Source: Mycolicibacter icosiumassiliensis (GTDB lineage: Bacteria; Actinomycetota; Actinomycetes; Mycobacteriales; Mycobacteriaceae). Taken from it: a stretch of 64,000 bases of DNA. Below are positions 28,494-38,084 of the stretch, piece by piece. Positions within the stretch are counted from its first letter, which is position 1; the number at the start of each line of letters is the position of its first letter. Where the stretch lies: contig NZ_LT546166.1 of NCBI RefSeq assembly GCF_900078685.2, forward strand, positions 787,111 through 851,110, written 5' to 3'. The position numbers were made by a program, and so were the translations under genes. The notes beneath the pieces are model-generated. The model had not been told where the DNA came from, did not search any database, and saw only the letters and a list, made by a program, of their open reading frames with translations.

Positions 28494-29115
<622 letters not shown>

Positions 29116-29184
29116 TACCCGTATGAAGGACGTAGCTCACATCAGCTTGCACTATGGCTACTGGCGAGTATATTTCAGGTTACG

Positions 29185-29198
29185 TTACTGGTGGGTAA
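29185..29198. promoter_or_regulatory. TTAC-N6-GTAA box upstream of fadE5
   Basis: TTACTGGTGGGTAA, extended by one complementary base pair on each side (GTTAC...GTAAC), lies 50 bp upstream of the fadE5 start. The same half-sites and spacing occur in front of fadA2/fabG4 (38014-38027) and before the TetR gene at 42529-43149 (43188-43201). It is a candidate operator for that TetR. Confidence 0.55.
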
Positions 29199-29247
29199 CT
29201 TAAGCCTGAGTACCCAACCACAGGTGGCATTCCATGAGGAGGAAGTA

Positions 29248-31092
29248 GTGAGCCACTACAAGAGCAATGTCCGTGACCAGGTATTCAACCTGTTCGAGGT
29301 GCTGGGCCTGGACCAGGTCTTCGGCGCGGGCGATTACGCCGACCTGGACATCGAGACCGCTCAAGAAATGCTCGGCGAGATGGTCCGCCTGGCCGAGGGC
29401 CCGATTGCCGAGTCCTTCGTCGACGGCGACCGCAACCCGCCGGTGTTCGACCCAGCCACGCACTCGGTGACGCTGCCCGAATCGTTCAAGAAGTCGGTGC
29501 GCGCCCACCTGGAAGGCGGCTGGGACCGGGTCGGGGTCATTGAGGAGCTCGGCGGTATTCCGATGCCCAAGGTCCTGATGTGGGCGTTGCAGGAACACAT
29601 CCTGGGCGCCAACCCGGCGGTGTGGATGTACGGCGGCGGTGCCGGCTTCGCCAACATCTTCTACAACATCGCCACCGAAGAGCAGAAGAAGTGGGCCGTC
29701 CTCGCCGCCGAGCGCGGCTGGGGTTCGACCATGGTGCTGACCGAGCCGGACGCCGGCTCGGACGTGGGCGCCGGCCGCACCAAGGCCGTCCAGCAAGAAG
29801 ATGGCTCGTGGCACATCGACGGGGTGAAGCGGTTCATCACCTCGGCTGACTCCGACGACCTGTTCGAGAACATCTTCCACCTGGTGCTGGCTCGCCCGGA
29901 GGGCGCAAAGCCCGGCACCAAGGGCCTGTCGCTGTTCTTCGTGCCGAAGTTCCTGTTCGACTTCGAAACCGGTGAGCTCGGCGAGCGCAACGGTGCGTTC
30001 GTCACCAACGTCGAGCACAAGATGGGCCTGAAGGTGTCGGCCACCTGTGAGCTGACCTTCGGCCAGCACGGTGTACCGGCCAAGGGCTGGCTCGTCGGCG
30101 AGGTGCACAACGGCATCGCGCAGATGTTCGACGTGATCGAGCAGGCCCGGATGATGGTCGGTACCAAGGCCATCGCGACGCTGTCCACCGGCTACCTCAA
30201 CGCGCTCGAGTACGCCAAGGAGCGGGTGCAGGGCGCCGACCTGACCCAGATGACCGACAAGGCCGCGCCGCGGGTGACCATCACCCACCACCCGGACGTC
30301 CGCCGGTCGCTGATGACCCAGAAGGCCTACGCCGAGGGTCTGCGCGCGCTGTACATGTACACCGCCACCTTCCAGGACGATGCAGTCGCCAAGGCGCTGC
30401 ACGGCGTGGACGCCGACCTGGCAGTCAAGATCAACGACCTGATGCTGCCGATCGTCAAGGGTGTCGGCTCCGAGCAGGCCTATGCCAAGCTCACCGAGAG
30501 TCTGCAGACCCTGGGTGGCTCGGGCTTCCTGCAGGACTACCCGATCGAGCAGTACATCCGTGACGCAAAGATTGACTCGCTCTACGAGGGCACCACGGCA
30601 ATTCAGGCGCAGGACTTCTTCTTCCGCAAGATCATCCGTGACAAGGGCGCTGCACTGGGCCACGTCGCGGGCGAGATCGAGACGTTCATCAAGAACGAGA
30701 CCGGCAACGGGCGGCTGAAGGCCGAGCGGGAACTGCTGGCCACCGCGCTGGCGGACGTGCAGGGCATGGCGGCGACGCTGACCGGCTACCTGATGGCCGC
30801 GCAGGAGGAGATCTCCAGCATCTACAAGGTCGGCCTGGGTTCGGTGCGCTTCCTGATGAGCGTCGGTGACCTGATGATCGGCTGGCTGCTGGCCCGCCAG
30901 GCCGCGGTGGCGGTGGCGGCCCTGGACGCTGCCGCCGGCGACCTCTCAGCTGCTGACCGGTCCTTCTACGAGGGCAAGATCGCGGTGGCGTCGTTCTTCA
31001 CCAAGAACTTCCTGCCGTTGCTGACCAGCACTCGCTCGGTGATCGAGAACATCGACAACGACATCATGGAGCTCGACGAAGCAGCGTTCTAA
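29248..31092 (+). CDS. fadE5: Acyl-CoA dehydrogenase FadE5
   Basis: A 614-residue acyl-CoA dehydrogenase of the large, C-terminally extended class, almost co-linear with M. tuberculosis FadE5 (Rv0244c). It catalyses the first dehydrogenation of fatty acyl-CoA with broad chain length. Motifs are [20 protein letters not shown] (flavin/substrate contact), [40 protein letters not shown] and [15 protein letters not shown] with the likely catalytic Glu. The frame is open far upstream, but GTG 29248 ([19 protein letters not shown]) has GAGGAGGA just ahead and equals the known start. It carries its own hairpin terminator. Regulation by the TTAC-N6-GTAA box is proposed. Confidence 0.97.
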   Translation: MSHYKSNVRDQVFNLFEVLGLDQVFGAGDYADLDIETAQEMLGEMVRLAEGPIAESFVDGDRNPPVFDPATHSVTLPESFKKSVRAHLEGGWDRVGVIEELGGIPMPKVLMWALQEHILGANPAVWMYGGGAGFANIFYNIATEEQKKWAVLAAERGWGSTMVLTEPDAGSDVGAGRTKAVQQEDGSWHIDGVKRFITSADSDDLFENIFHLVLARPEGAKPGTKGLSLFFVPKFLFDFETGELGERNGAFVTNVEHKMGLKVSATCELTFGQHGVPAKGWLVGEVHNGIAQMFDVIEQARMMVGTKAIATLSTGYLNALEYAKERVQGADLTQMTDKAAPRVTITHHPDVRRSLMTQKAYAEGLRALYMYTATFQDDAVAKALHGVDADLAVKINDLMLPIVKGVGSEQAYAKLTESLQTLGGSGFLQDYPIEQYIRDAKIDSLYEGTTAIQAQDFFFRKIIRDKGAALGHVAGEIETFIKNETGNGRLKAERELLATALADVQGMAATLTGYLMAAQEEISSIYKVGLGSVRFLMSVGDLMIGWLLARQAAVAVAALDAAAGDLSAADRSFYEGKIAVASFFTKNFLPLLTSTRSVIENIDNDIMELDEAAF

Positions 31093-31111
31093 ACGCTGAG
31101 TACAGACCGCG

Positions 31112-31145
31112 CAGGCCCCCGGGGAGACCCCCTTGGGGGCCTGCT
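31112..31145 (+). terminator. Hairpin terminator after fadE5
   Basis: GCAGGCCCCC and GGGGGCCTGC form a 10-bp GC-rich stem with a 14-base loop, 19 bases after the fadE5 stop. The convergent PPE gene ends at 31200, so the hairpin probably serves both directions. No U-run follows, as is common in mycobacteria. Confidence 0.75.
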
Positions 31146-31199
31146 GCATGAGAGCGGACGCTTTGGCCGCGGGGTGCCAGACGCGGACAAGGCCGGCCT

Positions 31200-32666
31200 T
31201 CAGAGCCGTTCCGGCGGGTCTTGCTGCCAGTTGCTTGGCAGCAAGGGCTCAGTCGGGCTGTCACCGAAGTTACTGCGGTCAAGGATGTTTAGGCCGCTCG
31301 CCCTGACCTGACCGGTTCGCTCGGTCTCGGCATCTGCGAAACCTCCGGCGGCACCGACCCGCCCCGCGCCCTGAATTGATGCCGTGATCGGTGCCTCGCA
31401 CACCGGCTCGCGGGTGCCCACCGGCTCGTCGTCACTTTCCATCGTCATGAATGCGTTCGCGTGATGATTCAGTTCGCCACCTCGCCGCCGCCGCGATTTG
31501 CGCCGTCGACCTGCCGAAGCCGCTGCGGCCGTACACGCATCAACACCCGATGGCGGTGCCTTGGTCACGGTCCGGTCGGTCAGGGTGGGACCGAAGCCCT
31601 CGTCCGGCGGGTGGAATCCAATCACCGCGTAGGGCACCGAAATGGGCGCAGCCGGCGCGCCCGGAGCGCCAGTCGTGGCTCCCGATGGCGCCGCCGACCC
31701 CGCGGTTCCGCCTCCAGTACCGGCACCCGAGATTGTCGCCGAACCGGCGGCAAGCTGCGGCGCACCACCCGGGCTGTTGCCGGCAACCGCGGCACCTCCG
31801 GGGTCCTCAGCAGCGGCGGGAGTCGTCTGTAGCGCGGCCAGCCCCGCCAGGCCAGCCAGACCCAGGGTCGCGTTGAACAGCAGTGGCGAGGCCAGGATCA
31901 TGCCGTAGATCGTGAACCAGAACGGATAGCCCCAGATGTTATAGCTGATGTAGAAGAGCAGCGGTCCCCAAGTGCTCAAGGCCACCACCGGATTGGCGAC
32001 AAAATCGGTGAAGAACGGTTGCAGGAAGCCAATCGGATCCTTGATCAGATCGATGGTCTCCTGGCCGTTTTCGGCCCACCCGAAGATGAACTGCAGGAGC
32101 TGGTCGAAGAGGGATGCGGACTCAGCCGACGCAGTCAGCATGGGGGGAGCAACTGCACTTTGGGGAACCGAGGCCAGCGCGACCTCCGCCACCGCTTGGT
32201 AGCCGGCCATCGCGGTGGCCGCCTGTGCCCACATCCGAACGTAGTCAGCTTCGTTTGATGCTATCGGAATAGTGTTGATCCCAAGAAAGTTCGTGCTGAC
32301 TAGGACGCCGTGAGCAACGCGGTTGGAAGCCAGCTCGGCCAACGTCGGCATGGTGGCCAAGGCCGTGGAGTATGCCGCAGCTGCCGTCTGGTGTTGCACC
32401 GCGACGACCGCGCTGCGGTCGCTCTGCTGGTCAAGCCAGGCCAGATATCCGACATGAGCCGCGGCATACCGGTCGGCACCGGCACCCTCCCACTGGGACC
32501 TGACTTGGCCCAGCAGCGCGGCGAGCTCAGTGGCGGCAGTGCCGTAGTGGACAGATAAATCGCTCCAACTGGCCGCCGCGGCCAAAAGGCCCCCCGGCCC
32601 CGGCCCGGTGGACAGCAACGTCGAATGCACCTCCGGTGGCACAGCCATCCACATCGGTTCCGTCAT
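31200..32666 (-). CDS. PPE family protein with a basic C-terminal cluster
   Basis: A 488-residue PPE protein. The start [19 protein letters not shown] has the Pro-Pro-Glu at 10-12, and [20 protein letters not shown] is the WxG-type helical hairpin. The N-terminal 180 residues resemble PPE2. A hydrophobic middle part follows (about 215-285), then a low-complexity Ala/Gly/Pro segment, and a strongly basic run [12 protein letters not shown] near residue 390. The C-terminus ends [19 protein letters not shown], like other PPE tails. No PE partner or ESX genes are adjacent. Secretion by a type VII system is expected. The basic run resembles a nuclear-localisation type sequence, but no host role can be claimed. 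Confidence 0.9.
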   Translation of the reverse strand: MTEPMWMAVPPEVHSTLLSTGPGPGGLLAAAASWSDLSVHYGTAATELAALLGQVRSQWEGAGADRYAAAHVGYLAWLDQQSDRSAVVAVQHQTAAAAYSTALATMPTLAELASNRVAHGVLVSTNFLGINTIPIASNEADYVRMWAQAATAMAGYQAVAEVALASVPQSAVAPPMLTASAESASLFDQLLQFIFGWAENGQETIDLIKDPIGFLQPFFTDFVANPVVALSTWGPLLFYISYNIWGYPFWFTIYGMILASPLLFNATLGLAGLAGLAALQTTPAAAEDPGGAAVAGNSPGGAPQLAAGSATISGAGTGGGTAGSAAPSGATTGAPGAPAAPISVPYAVIGFHPPDEGFGPTLTDRTVTKAPPSGVDACTAAAASAGRRRKSRRRRGGELNHHANAFMTMESDDEPVGTREPVCEAPITASIQGAGRVGAAGGFADAETERTGQVRASGLNILDRSNFGDSPTEPLLPSNWQQDPPERL

Positions 32667-32833
32667 GCCCGCGTCCCGACAACCCAGTCGACCACCACTC
32701 GGACAGCGCCGGCCAGTGCCAGCCTTGGGGCATCAGCTTGTGGTGGTATTGGTGACGACGCTGTCATTGTCATTCGCGAGCCCTTCTGGTTCCTGATGGT
32801 GACGCGACGCCGAAACCGCACGTCGACCTATTA

Positions 32834-32847
32834 GTTATGCGCGTAAC
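32834..32847. promoter_or_regulatory. Inverted repeat GTTATGCGCGTAAC ahead of a TetR gene
   Basis: Near-perfect 14-bp palindrome (12 of 14 positions) located 24 bp before the TetR start at 32872 and in the divergent promoter region with the PPE gene. It is a candidate autoregulatory operator. The surrounding sequence is markedly AT-rich (ACAAATATAAATGG), consistent with a promoter. Confidence 0.5.
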
Positions 32848-32871
32848 AAATATAAATGGTGGAGCGAGAAA

Positions 32872-33525
32872 ATGGTGATGTCCCCTCGACGACCGGTTGG
32901 TCGTCCCCCCCGGATTACGGTGGACGACATTGAACGGGTCGGCGTACGAATAGGCCTACGCGACCTCACCGTGCAGGCGGTCGCCCTCGAACTCGGAGTC
33001 AGCTCGACGGCGCTCTATCGCCATGTCGACGGAAAATTCGGGTTGGAAACCGTTGTCGGCGAGCGGATCCTGTCCGATCTGCAGATCGCCGACAACCCAG
33101 ACCACGACGCCGCCGAACACCTGCTGTCGTCAGCTCAACAGCTGCGGGCGTTCTTGCTCGCACATCCTGGGCTACCCGCGTACGTACAGCTGCTGTTTCC
33201 CCGCGGCCCTGCGGGCGAGGCGTTGTTGGCCGGCGAGGTTGCTGCCCTCATCCGGCGCGGTTGCAGTCCCGAAGCCGCCATGATGGCGACCACTACCGTC
33301 GCGCTGATCGTGATCAGCGTGGCCGCTGCCGAGGAAAACCGCCGTGAACACGCCGCACGGATCCCCGGGATGGCCGAGCGGCGCCAAGAGGCCCTGGAGT
33401 CTTACGTCGATCACGGCCTCCCCGACACGGCGATGGATGCCGACGCCTACTTCAGCTACGTGGTCTGGTCATGCTTGAACGGCATCCTGCTCTCCAGCGG
33501 TATCACGTATCACGAACAGCGCTAG
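32872..33525 (+). CDS. TetR family transcriptional regulator
   Basis: A 217-residue regulator. The N-terminal helix-turn-helix is visible (LTVQAVALELGVSSTALYRHVDG, near 30-52), followed by a helical TetR C-terminal domain. It is divergent from the PPE gene and upstream of the O-methyltransferase gene, 110 bp away and in the same direction, so either could be its target. A GTTAC-like palindrome lies just upstream. The ligand is unknown. Confidence 0.85.
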   Translation: MVMSPRRPVGRPPRITVDDIERVGVRIGLRDLTVQAVALELGVSSTALYRHVDGKFGLETVVGERILSDLQIADNPDHDAAEHLLSSAQQLRAFLLAHPGLPAYVQLLFPRGPAGEALLAGEVAALIRRGCSPEAAMMATTTVALIVISVAAAEENRREHAARIPGMAERRQEALESYVDHGLPDTAMDADAYFSYVVWSCLNGILLSSGITYHEQR

Positions 33526-33635
33526 CTTTTTTACCCGAATATCTAACTGCCTCAAAGCAATTAGCTGAAAAACTAGCCCGGATACCGAAAAGTTACTCCC
33601 CCACGACTGATCTCGTTGACGTAACGTGGCCGGCC

Positions 33636-34664
33636 ATGACCACGTTGGAAAGCCGCGGCCGACTCAATTGGATGATCTTCGGCGCCATGGCGGCCGAGGT
33701 GCTCTACACCGGCGCCAAGATGGGAATCGCCGACCACCTCGGCGAGGATGCCCGCGATCACCGCGAGATCGCCCGGGCTGTCGAAGCCGCTCCGGAGGCA
33801 TTGACTCGGCTGCTTCGTGCCATGACTGCACTCGGGTTGCTAGCCGAGCCCGAACCCGGGCTCTTCGCCTTAACCGAAGACGGCGCTTTGCTGCGTTCCG
33901 ATCGTCCGGATTCGATGCGCACCTTCGTCACGCTGTTCGGCGACCCGGCCATGCTCGCCGGTTGGCGCGAACTCGAACACGCCGTGCGCACCGGTGACAC
34001 CACATTCAACCAGGTGTTCGGAACCGACTTCTTCGACTACCTGAGCGCCCGGCCAGCTCTATCCGCAGCGTTCAACGCCGCGATGCAAGCCGGGACCATG
34101 TTGACCGCCCATCAACTGCCGAGCGCCTACGATTTCACCCGCTTCCACACGGTCGCCGACATCGGCGGTGGCGACGGCACTTTGCTGGCGGGCATCTTGA
34201 ACGCCCACAAACACTTGTCGGGAATCCTGTTCGACACCGAGGCAGGTCTGGCACAAGCCGAGACCACGCTGACCGCCGCGGGCCTTGAGCAGCGATGCGC
34301 ATTGCACCCAGGCGACTTCTTCGCAGTGGCGCCCACGGGGGCCGATCTGTACCTGCTCAAAAGCGTCATTCACGACTGGGACGACGCCCGCTGTTCGACG
34401 ATCTTGAGCCAGATCCGGCAGGTGATCCCGGACCACGGGAGGTTGTTGGTCATCGAACCGGTGCTGCCTCCGGCGGTAGACGGATCGCTGCCGCCGCAGG
34501 TCTACCTCAGTGACCTCAACATGTTGGTGAATGTCGGCGGACGGGAACGCACTCGTAGTGAATTCGTCGACCTGTTCGCCAGCGCCGGGTTCGAACTGTT
34601 GGACGCCACACCCCTGCCACAGCCCTCCGGCTATACGCTCATCGAAGGTGCCCCGCACCAGTGA
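33636..34664 (+). CDS. SAM-dependent O-methyltransferase (acetylserotonin O-methyltransferase-like)
   Basis: A 342-residue methyltransferase with an N-terminal dimerisation/winged-helix domain (GAMAAEVLYTGAKMGIADHLG; LTRLLRAMTALGLLAE) and a C-terminal Rossmann domain. The SAM loop VADIGGGDGTLLAGIL is near residue 172 and the catalytic His region LKSVIHDWDD near 245. Members methylate hydroxyls on small aromatic or polyketide substrates. ATG 33636 is preferred because the longer frame from 33471 would overlap the TetR gene. It sits in a 5.5-kb block that has no counterpart between fadE5 and fadA2 in M. tuberculosis as I recall, together with GlxA- and DJ-1-type genes. The substrate is unknown. 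Confidence 0.87.
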   Translation: MTTLESRGRLNWMIFGAMAAEVLYTGAKMGIADHLGEDARDHREIARAVEAAPEALTRLLRAMTALGLLAEPEPGLFALTEDGALLRSDRPDSMRTFVTLFGDPAMLAGWRELEHAVRTGDTTFNQVFGTDFFDYLSARPALSAAFNAAMQAGTMLTAHQLPSAYDFTRFHTVADIGGGDGTLLAGILNAHKHLSGILFDTEAGLAQAETTLTAAGLEQRCALHPGDFFAVAPTGADLYLLKSVIHDWDDARCSTILSQIRQVIPDHGRLLVIEPVLPPAVDGSLPPQVYLSDLNMLVNVGGRERTRSEFVDLFASAGFELLDATPLPQPSGYTLIEGAPHQ

Positions 34665-34750
34665 GAATCACCTCTGCCCGCGTTCATCTGTCCTGATTTG
34701 TGGGATGTGTGTCGTAGACGCCACCGGTCCGGTCGGCCGACACTGATGAC

Positions 34751-35719
34751 ATGATCCGCAACGTCGTTATCCTCGGCTATCCGGGCATCCAGGCGCTGGA
34801 TGTTTTCGGGCCCGCGGAGGTCTTCGCCACCGCGACGCTCGTCCTGCTCGGTTTGGGCCGCGGCAAGGACGGCTACGAGGTCACGGTGGCGAGCGTTGAC
34901 GGCGCGCCGATAGCCACCAGCGGCGGGGTGTCTCTTGCCCCAGTGCCCCTGCCGGATCCCGACGAGCCCATCGACACGCTGGTCTTGCCCGGCGGAATCG
35001 GTGTCCCGGCAGCGCAGGCCGCCCCGCAGACCGTGGCATGGGTCCGCCGTGCTTCCACCCATACCCGACGGGTTGCCAGCGTGTGTACCGGCGCGTTCCT
35101 GGCCGCGCAGGCAGGACTGCTCGACGGGTGCCGGGTCACCACCCACTGGGCGTTCGCCGACGCGCTGGCCCGCGAGTTCCCCGCGGTCACCGTCGATCCC
35201 GAACCGATCTTCATACGCACCTCGGAGTCGGTGTGGACCGCAGCCGGTGTCACCGCCGGTATCGATCTGGCCCTGGCGCTGGTCGAACAGGATCACGGAA
35301 CCGAGGTGGCGCAGACCGCGGCCCGATGGCTGGTGCTGTACCTGCGGCGGCCGGGTGGTCAATCTCAGTTCGCGGCTCCGGTCTGGCTGCCCCGGGCACG
35401 CCGTGCGCCGATCCGCGGAGTGCAGGAGCTGATCGAAGCCGAACCCGGCGGCCCGCACCGGATCACCGAACTGGCGGCCCGGGCGGCGATGAGCCCCCGG
35501 CATTTCACCCGGGTCTTCACCGAGGAGGTGGGCATGCCACCCGGTGAGTACGTGGAGCGGGTGCGCACCGAGGCCGCGCGCCGGCAACTCGAGGAGACCG
35601 ACGACACCGTGGTCGCGATCGCCGGCCGCTGCGGCTTCGGAACGGCAGAGACCCTGCGCCGCACCTTCATCCGCCGACTCGGTGTGCCGCCCGACCACTA
35701 CCGCAAGACGTTCGCCTGA
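34751..35719 (+). CDS. GlxA-type transcriptional regulator (DJ-1/PfpI plus AraC domain)
   Basis: A 322-residue regulator with an N-terminal DJ-1/PfpI-like domain (1-170, nucleophile-elbow Cys112 in RRVASVCTGAFLA) and a C-terminal AraC helix-turn-helix pair (about 218-320: ITELAARAAMSPRHFTRVF and DDTVVAIAGRCGFGTAETLR). Such proteins usually activate a neighbouring operon in response to a small metabolite. The next gene, a stand-alone DJ-1 protein, begins 11 bp after its stop, so they are cotranscribed. The effector is not predictable. Confidence 0.92.
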   Translation: MIRNVVILGYPGIQALDVFGPAEVFATATLVLLGLGRGKDGYEVTVASVDGAPIATSGGVSLAPVPLPDPDEPIDTLVLPGGIGVPAAQAAPQTVAWVRRASTHTRRVASVCTGAFLAAQAGLLDGCRVTTHWAFADALAREFPAVTVDPEPIFIRTSESVWTAAGVTAGIDLALALVEQDHGTEVAQTAARWLVLYLRRPGGQSQFAAPVWLPRARRAPIRGVQELIEAEPGGPHRITELAARAAMSPRHFTRVFTEEVGMPPGEYVERVRTEAARRQLEETDDTVVAIAGRCGFGTAETLRRTFIRRLGVPPDHYRKTFA

Positions 35720-35730
35720 GAGGAACACCC

Positions 35731-36459
35731 ATGCAGATCGCTATCGTGCTGTATCCCGGCTTCACCGCGCTGGATTTCATCGGCCCCTACGAGGTGTTAC
35801 GCAAGCTGCCACACGCGCGGGTGCGCTTCGTGTGGCATGAGCCGGGACCGGTCACGGCCGACTCTGGGGTACTCGTGGTGGGGGCGACTCACTCCCTGGA
35901 CGAAACACCCTCCCCCGACGTCATTGTGGTGCCGGGCGGCCCCGGGTGCATGGCGGCCGCCCGGGACACGGTCTTATTGGATTGGCTACGACGGGCCCAG
36001 CGGATCGCCACCTGGACCGCCTCGGTGTGCACCGGATCGGTGGTGCTGGCCGCCGCCGGCCTGCTGGAGGGCAAGCGAGCAACATCGCATTGGTCGGCGC
36101 TGAGCGCACTCAAGGCGTTCGGCGCGACCCCGGTCGGTGACGAACGCATCGTCCACCAAGGCGATATCGTCACCGGCGCGGGCGTGTCGGCCGGGATCGA
36201 CCTGGCACTGTGGCTGGCCGCGCAGATCGCCGGCGAGGACCACGCCAAAGCCATTCAGCTCGTGATCGAATACGACCCCCAGCCGCCATTCGACTCCGGC
36301 CACACCTCGAAGGCATCGGTGCAGACCAAGGCGGCAGCCACTGCGCTGATGGCCCGGGAACTGGCGAAGCCAACCCAGCTGAAGGCCAGCGCGCTGCTGT
36401 TGTGGGATCAGGCGATCGGTGCCGTTCGCAACCGGCGCGCCGAAACGGTCCGCCGCTGA
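35731..36459 (+). CDS. DJ-1/PfpI family protein (isonitrile-hydratase-like)
   Basis: A 242-residue DJ-1 superfamily protein. Landmarks are YPGFTALDFIGPYEVL, VVPGGPGCMAAARD and the nucleophile elbow TASVCTGSVVLAAAGLL with Cys100. The Cys environment and length resemble the isonitrile hydratase (InhA of Pseudomonas) subgroup, but a general glyoxalase/chaperone or amidotransferase-like role is also possible. It is the second gene of the GlxA operon and is followed directly by a perfect 14-bp hairpin that overlaps its stop codon. Confidence 0.87.
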   Translation: MQIAIVLYPGFTALDFIGPYEVLRKLPHARVRFVWHEPGPVTADSGVLVVGATHSLDETPSPDVIVVPGGPGCMAAARDTVLLDWLRRAQRIATWTASVCTGSVVLAAAGLLEGKRATSHWSALSALKAFGATPVGDERIVHQGDIVTGAGVSAGIDLALWLAAQIAGEDHAKAIQLVIEYDPQPPFDSGHTSKASVQTKAAATALMARELAKPTQLKASALLLWDQAIGAVRNRRAETVRR

Positions 36460-36483
36460 ATCCCCTCAGTTCAGCGGCGGACC
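36447..36483 (+). terminator. Perfect 14-bp hairpin at the end of the GlxA/DJ-1 operon
   Basis: GGTCCGCCGCTGAA (36447-36460) and TTCAGCGGCGGACC (36470-36483) pair perfectly around a 9-base loop. The left arm contains the TGA stop of the DJ-1 gene. The convergent fadA2 gene ends 106 bp further on, so the hairpin probably ends the plus-strand operon. Confidence 0.75.
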
Positions 36484-36589
36484 GGGCAGGTTGCCTCGCG
36501 GTACCCACCGGGGGCGAGCGGCCACGCGCAGCGAACCGTTGTCTCGATTACCCGGCGGCGGCGCGTATCAAACGTCGACTCTGAGCCTG

Positions 36590-37945
36590 TTATCCCTCCA
36601 GGATGGCGGCCACGCCCTGACCTCCGGCGGCGCAGATCGAGATCAGCGCACGCACCGGCTTGTTCTTCGCCGTGCCTTTTTGACCCTTGCGGCTCTCTTT
36701 GGCCTCGGCGATCTGCTTGGCGGCCTGCGCCACGATGCGACCACCGGTGGCCGCGAACGGGTGCCCGGCGGCCAGCGACGAGCCGTTGACATTGAGTTTG
36801 GACCGGTCGATGGCGCCCAGCGCCGAATCCAGTCCCAGCCGCTCCTTGCAGTACTCCTCGGACTCCCACGCCGCCAGGTGGCACAAGACCGTCGCGGCGA
36901 ACGCCTCGTGGATCTCGTAGAAGTCGAAGTCCTGCAGGGTCAGCCCATTGCGCGCCAACAGCCGCGGCACCGCATAGGTCGGGGCCATCAGCAGGCCATC
37001 GGCGCCGTTGACGTAGTCCACCGCGGAAGTCTCCGCGTCGACGAAGTAGGCCAGCGGAGTCAGCTTGCGCGCGGCCGCCCACTCCTCGCTGGCCAGCAGC
37101 GCCACCGACGCGCCGTCGGTCAGCGGGGTGGAGTTGCCCGCGGTCATGGTGGCGTCACCAGCCTTCGCACCGAACACCGGCTTGAGCGTGGCCAGCTTCT
37201 CCGGGCTGGACTGAGGCCGCAGGTTGTCGTCGCGGTAGAGCCCTTGGAACGGCGTAACGAGGTCGTCGAAGAAGCCCCGGTCGTAGGCCGCGGCCATGTT
37301 GCGGTGGCTGGCCGCGGCCAGCTCGTCCTGGTCGACCCGCTTGATGCCCATCTGTTTGGTGGTGATGGCCTGGTGGTCGCCCATCGACAGGCCGGTGCGA
37401 GCCTCCTTGTTGGCCGGGATTTCCACGCCCAGCGCGGCCGGCAGTTTGCCGACCAGCTTGAGCCGCTGCAGGTTCGTCTTGGACCGGCGCAGCGCGAGCA
37501 GCGTGCGACGCAGTTCGTTGCCGATTGCCAGGGGTGCATCGGAGGTGGTGTCCACCCCGCCGGCGGCGGCGACTTCGTAGCGGCCCGCGGCAATCCCGTC
37601 GGCGGCGCAGATCGCCGCCTGCAGTCCGGTGCCGCAGGCCTGCTGCAGGTCGAACGCCTGCGTGTAGGGCGACAGCGCAGAGCCGAGCACCGATTCGCGG
37701 ATCAGGTTGAAGTCGCGGCTGTGCTTGAGCACGGCCCCGCCGATCACCGCGTCCAGCTTCTCCCCGGCCAGGCCGAACCGATCGATGAGACCGCCCAGCG
37801 CTGCGGTGAACATGTCCTGGTTGGACGCGTTCGCGTAGGCGCCGTCGGAGCGCGCGAACGGAATGCGATTGCCCCCGAGAACGGCGACACGGCGTCGCGT
37901 GCCGGCGGTTGCCTCGGCAGGTTTAGCAGCAGATGCAGGTGCCAC
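36590..37945 (-). CDS. fadA2: Acetyl-CoA acetyltransferase FadA2 (thiolase)
   Basis: A 451-residue thiolase performing the last beta-oxidation step (3-ketoacyl-CoA thiolysis). The nucleophilic Cys104 is in FDLQQACGTGLQAAI, the His in NVNGSSLAAGHPFAATGG and the second Cys in ISICAAGGQGVAAIL. It aligns closely with M. tuberculosis FadA2 (Rv0243), beginning RRRVAVLGGNRIPFARSDGAY. GTG 37945 is chosen to match that start; the open frame runs further upstream. It is divergent from fabG4, and a palindromic TTAC-N6-GTAA box lies between them. Confidence 0.95.
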   Translation of the reverse strand: MAPASAAKPAEATAGTRRRVAVLGGNRIPFARSDGAYANASNQDMFTAALGGLIDRFGLAGEKLDAVIGGAVLKHSRDFNLIRESVLGSALSPYTQAFDLQQACGTGLQAAICAADGIAAGRYEVAAAGGVDTTSDAPLAIGNELRRTLLALRRSKTNLQRLKLVGKLPAALGVEIPANKEARTGLSMGDHQAITTKQMGIKRVDQDELAAASHRNMAAAYDRGFFDDLVTPFQGLYRDDNLRPQSSPEKLATLKPVFGAKAGDATMTAGNSTPLTDGASVALLASEEWAAARKLTPLAYFVDAETSAVDYVNGADGLLMAPTYAVPRLLARNGLTLQDFDFYEIHEAFAATVLCHLAAWESEEYCKERLGLDSALGAIDRSKLNVNGSSLAAGHPFAATGGRIVAQAAKQIAEAKESRKGQKGTAKNKPVRALISICAAGGQGVAAILEG

Positions 37946-38012
37946 GATCTCTCGTCTCTGGTGGTGGGTCCCCGAGTCGCCGGGGACAGTCGGGGTGATA
38001 CTACCCAGTATT

Positions 38013-38028
38013 CTTACTCTGGAGTAAG
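38013..38028. promoter_or_regulatory. CTTAC-N6-GTAAG box between fadA2 and fabG4
   Basis: CTTACTC-TG-GAGTAAG has perfect 7-bp arms. It lies 67 bp upstream of fadA2 and 56 bp upstream of fabG4, so it could control both. It shares the TTAC-N6-GTAA core with the sites upstream of fadE5 and of the TetR gene at 42529-43149. Confidence 0.6.
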
Positions 38029-38084
38029 TTCGTTGTCGACACCGTGGCCTGCACCAGGCACGTCCCCACATGGAAGGCAGCACC

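Noticed and set aside
29200..30663. A 487-codon minus-strand open frame opposite fadE5
   Set aside because: Shadow of fadE5; composition and lack of motifs argue against it.
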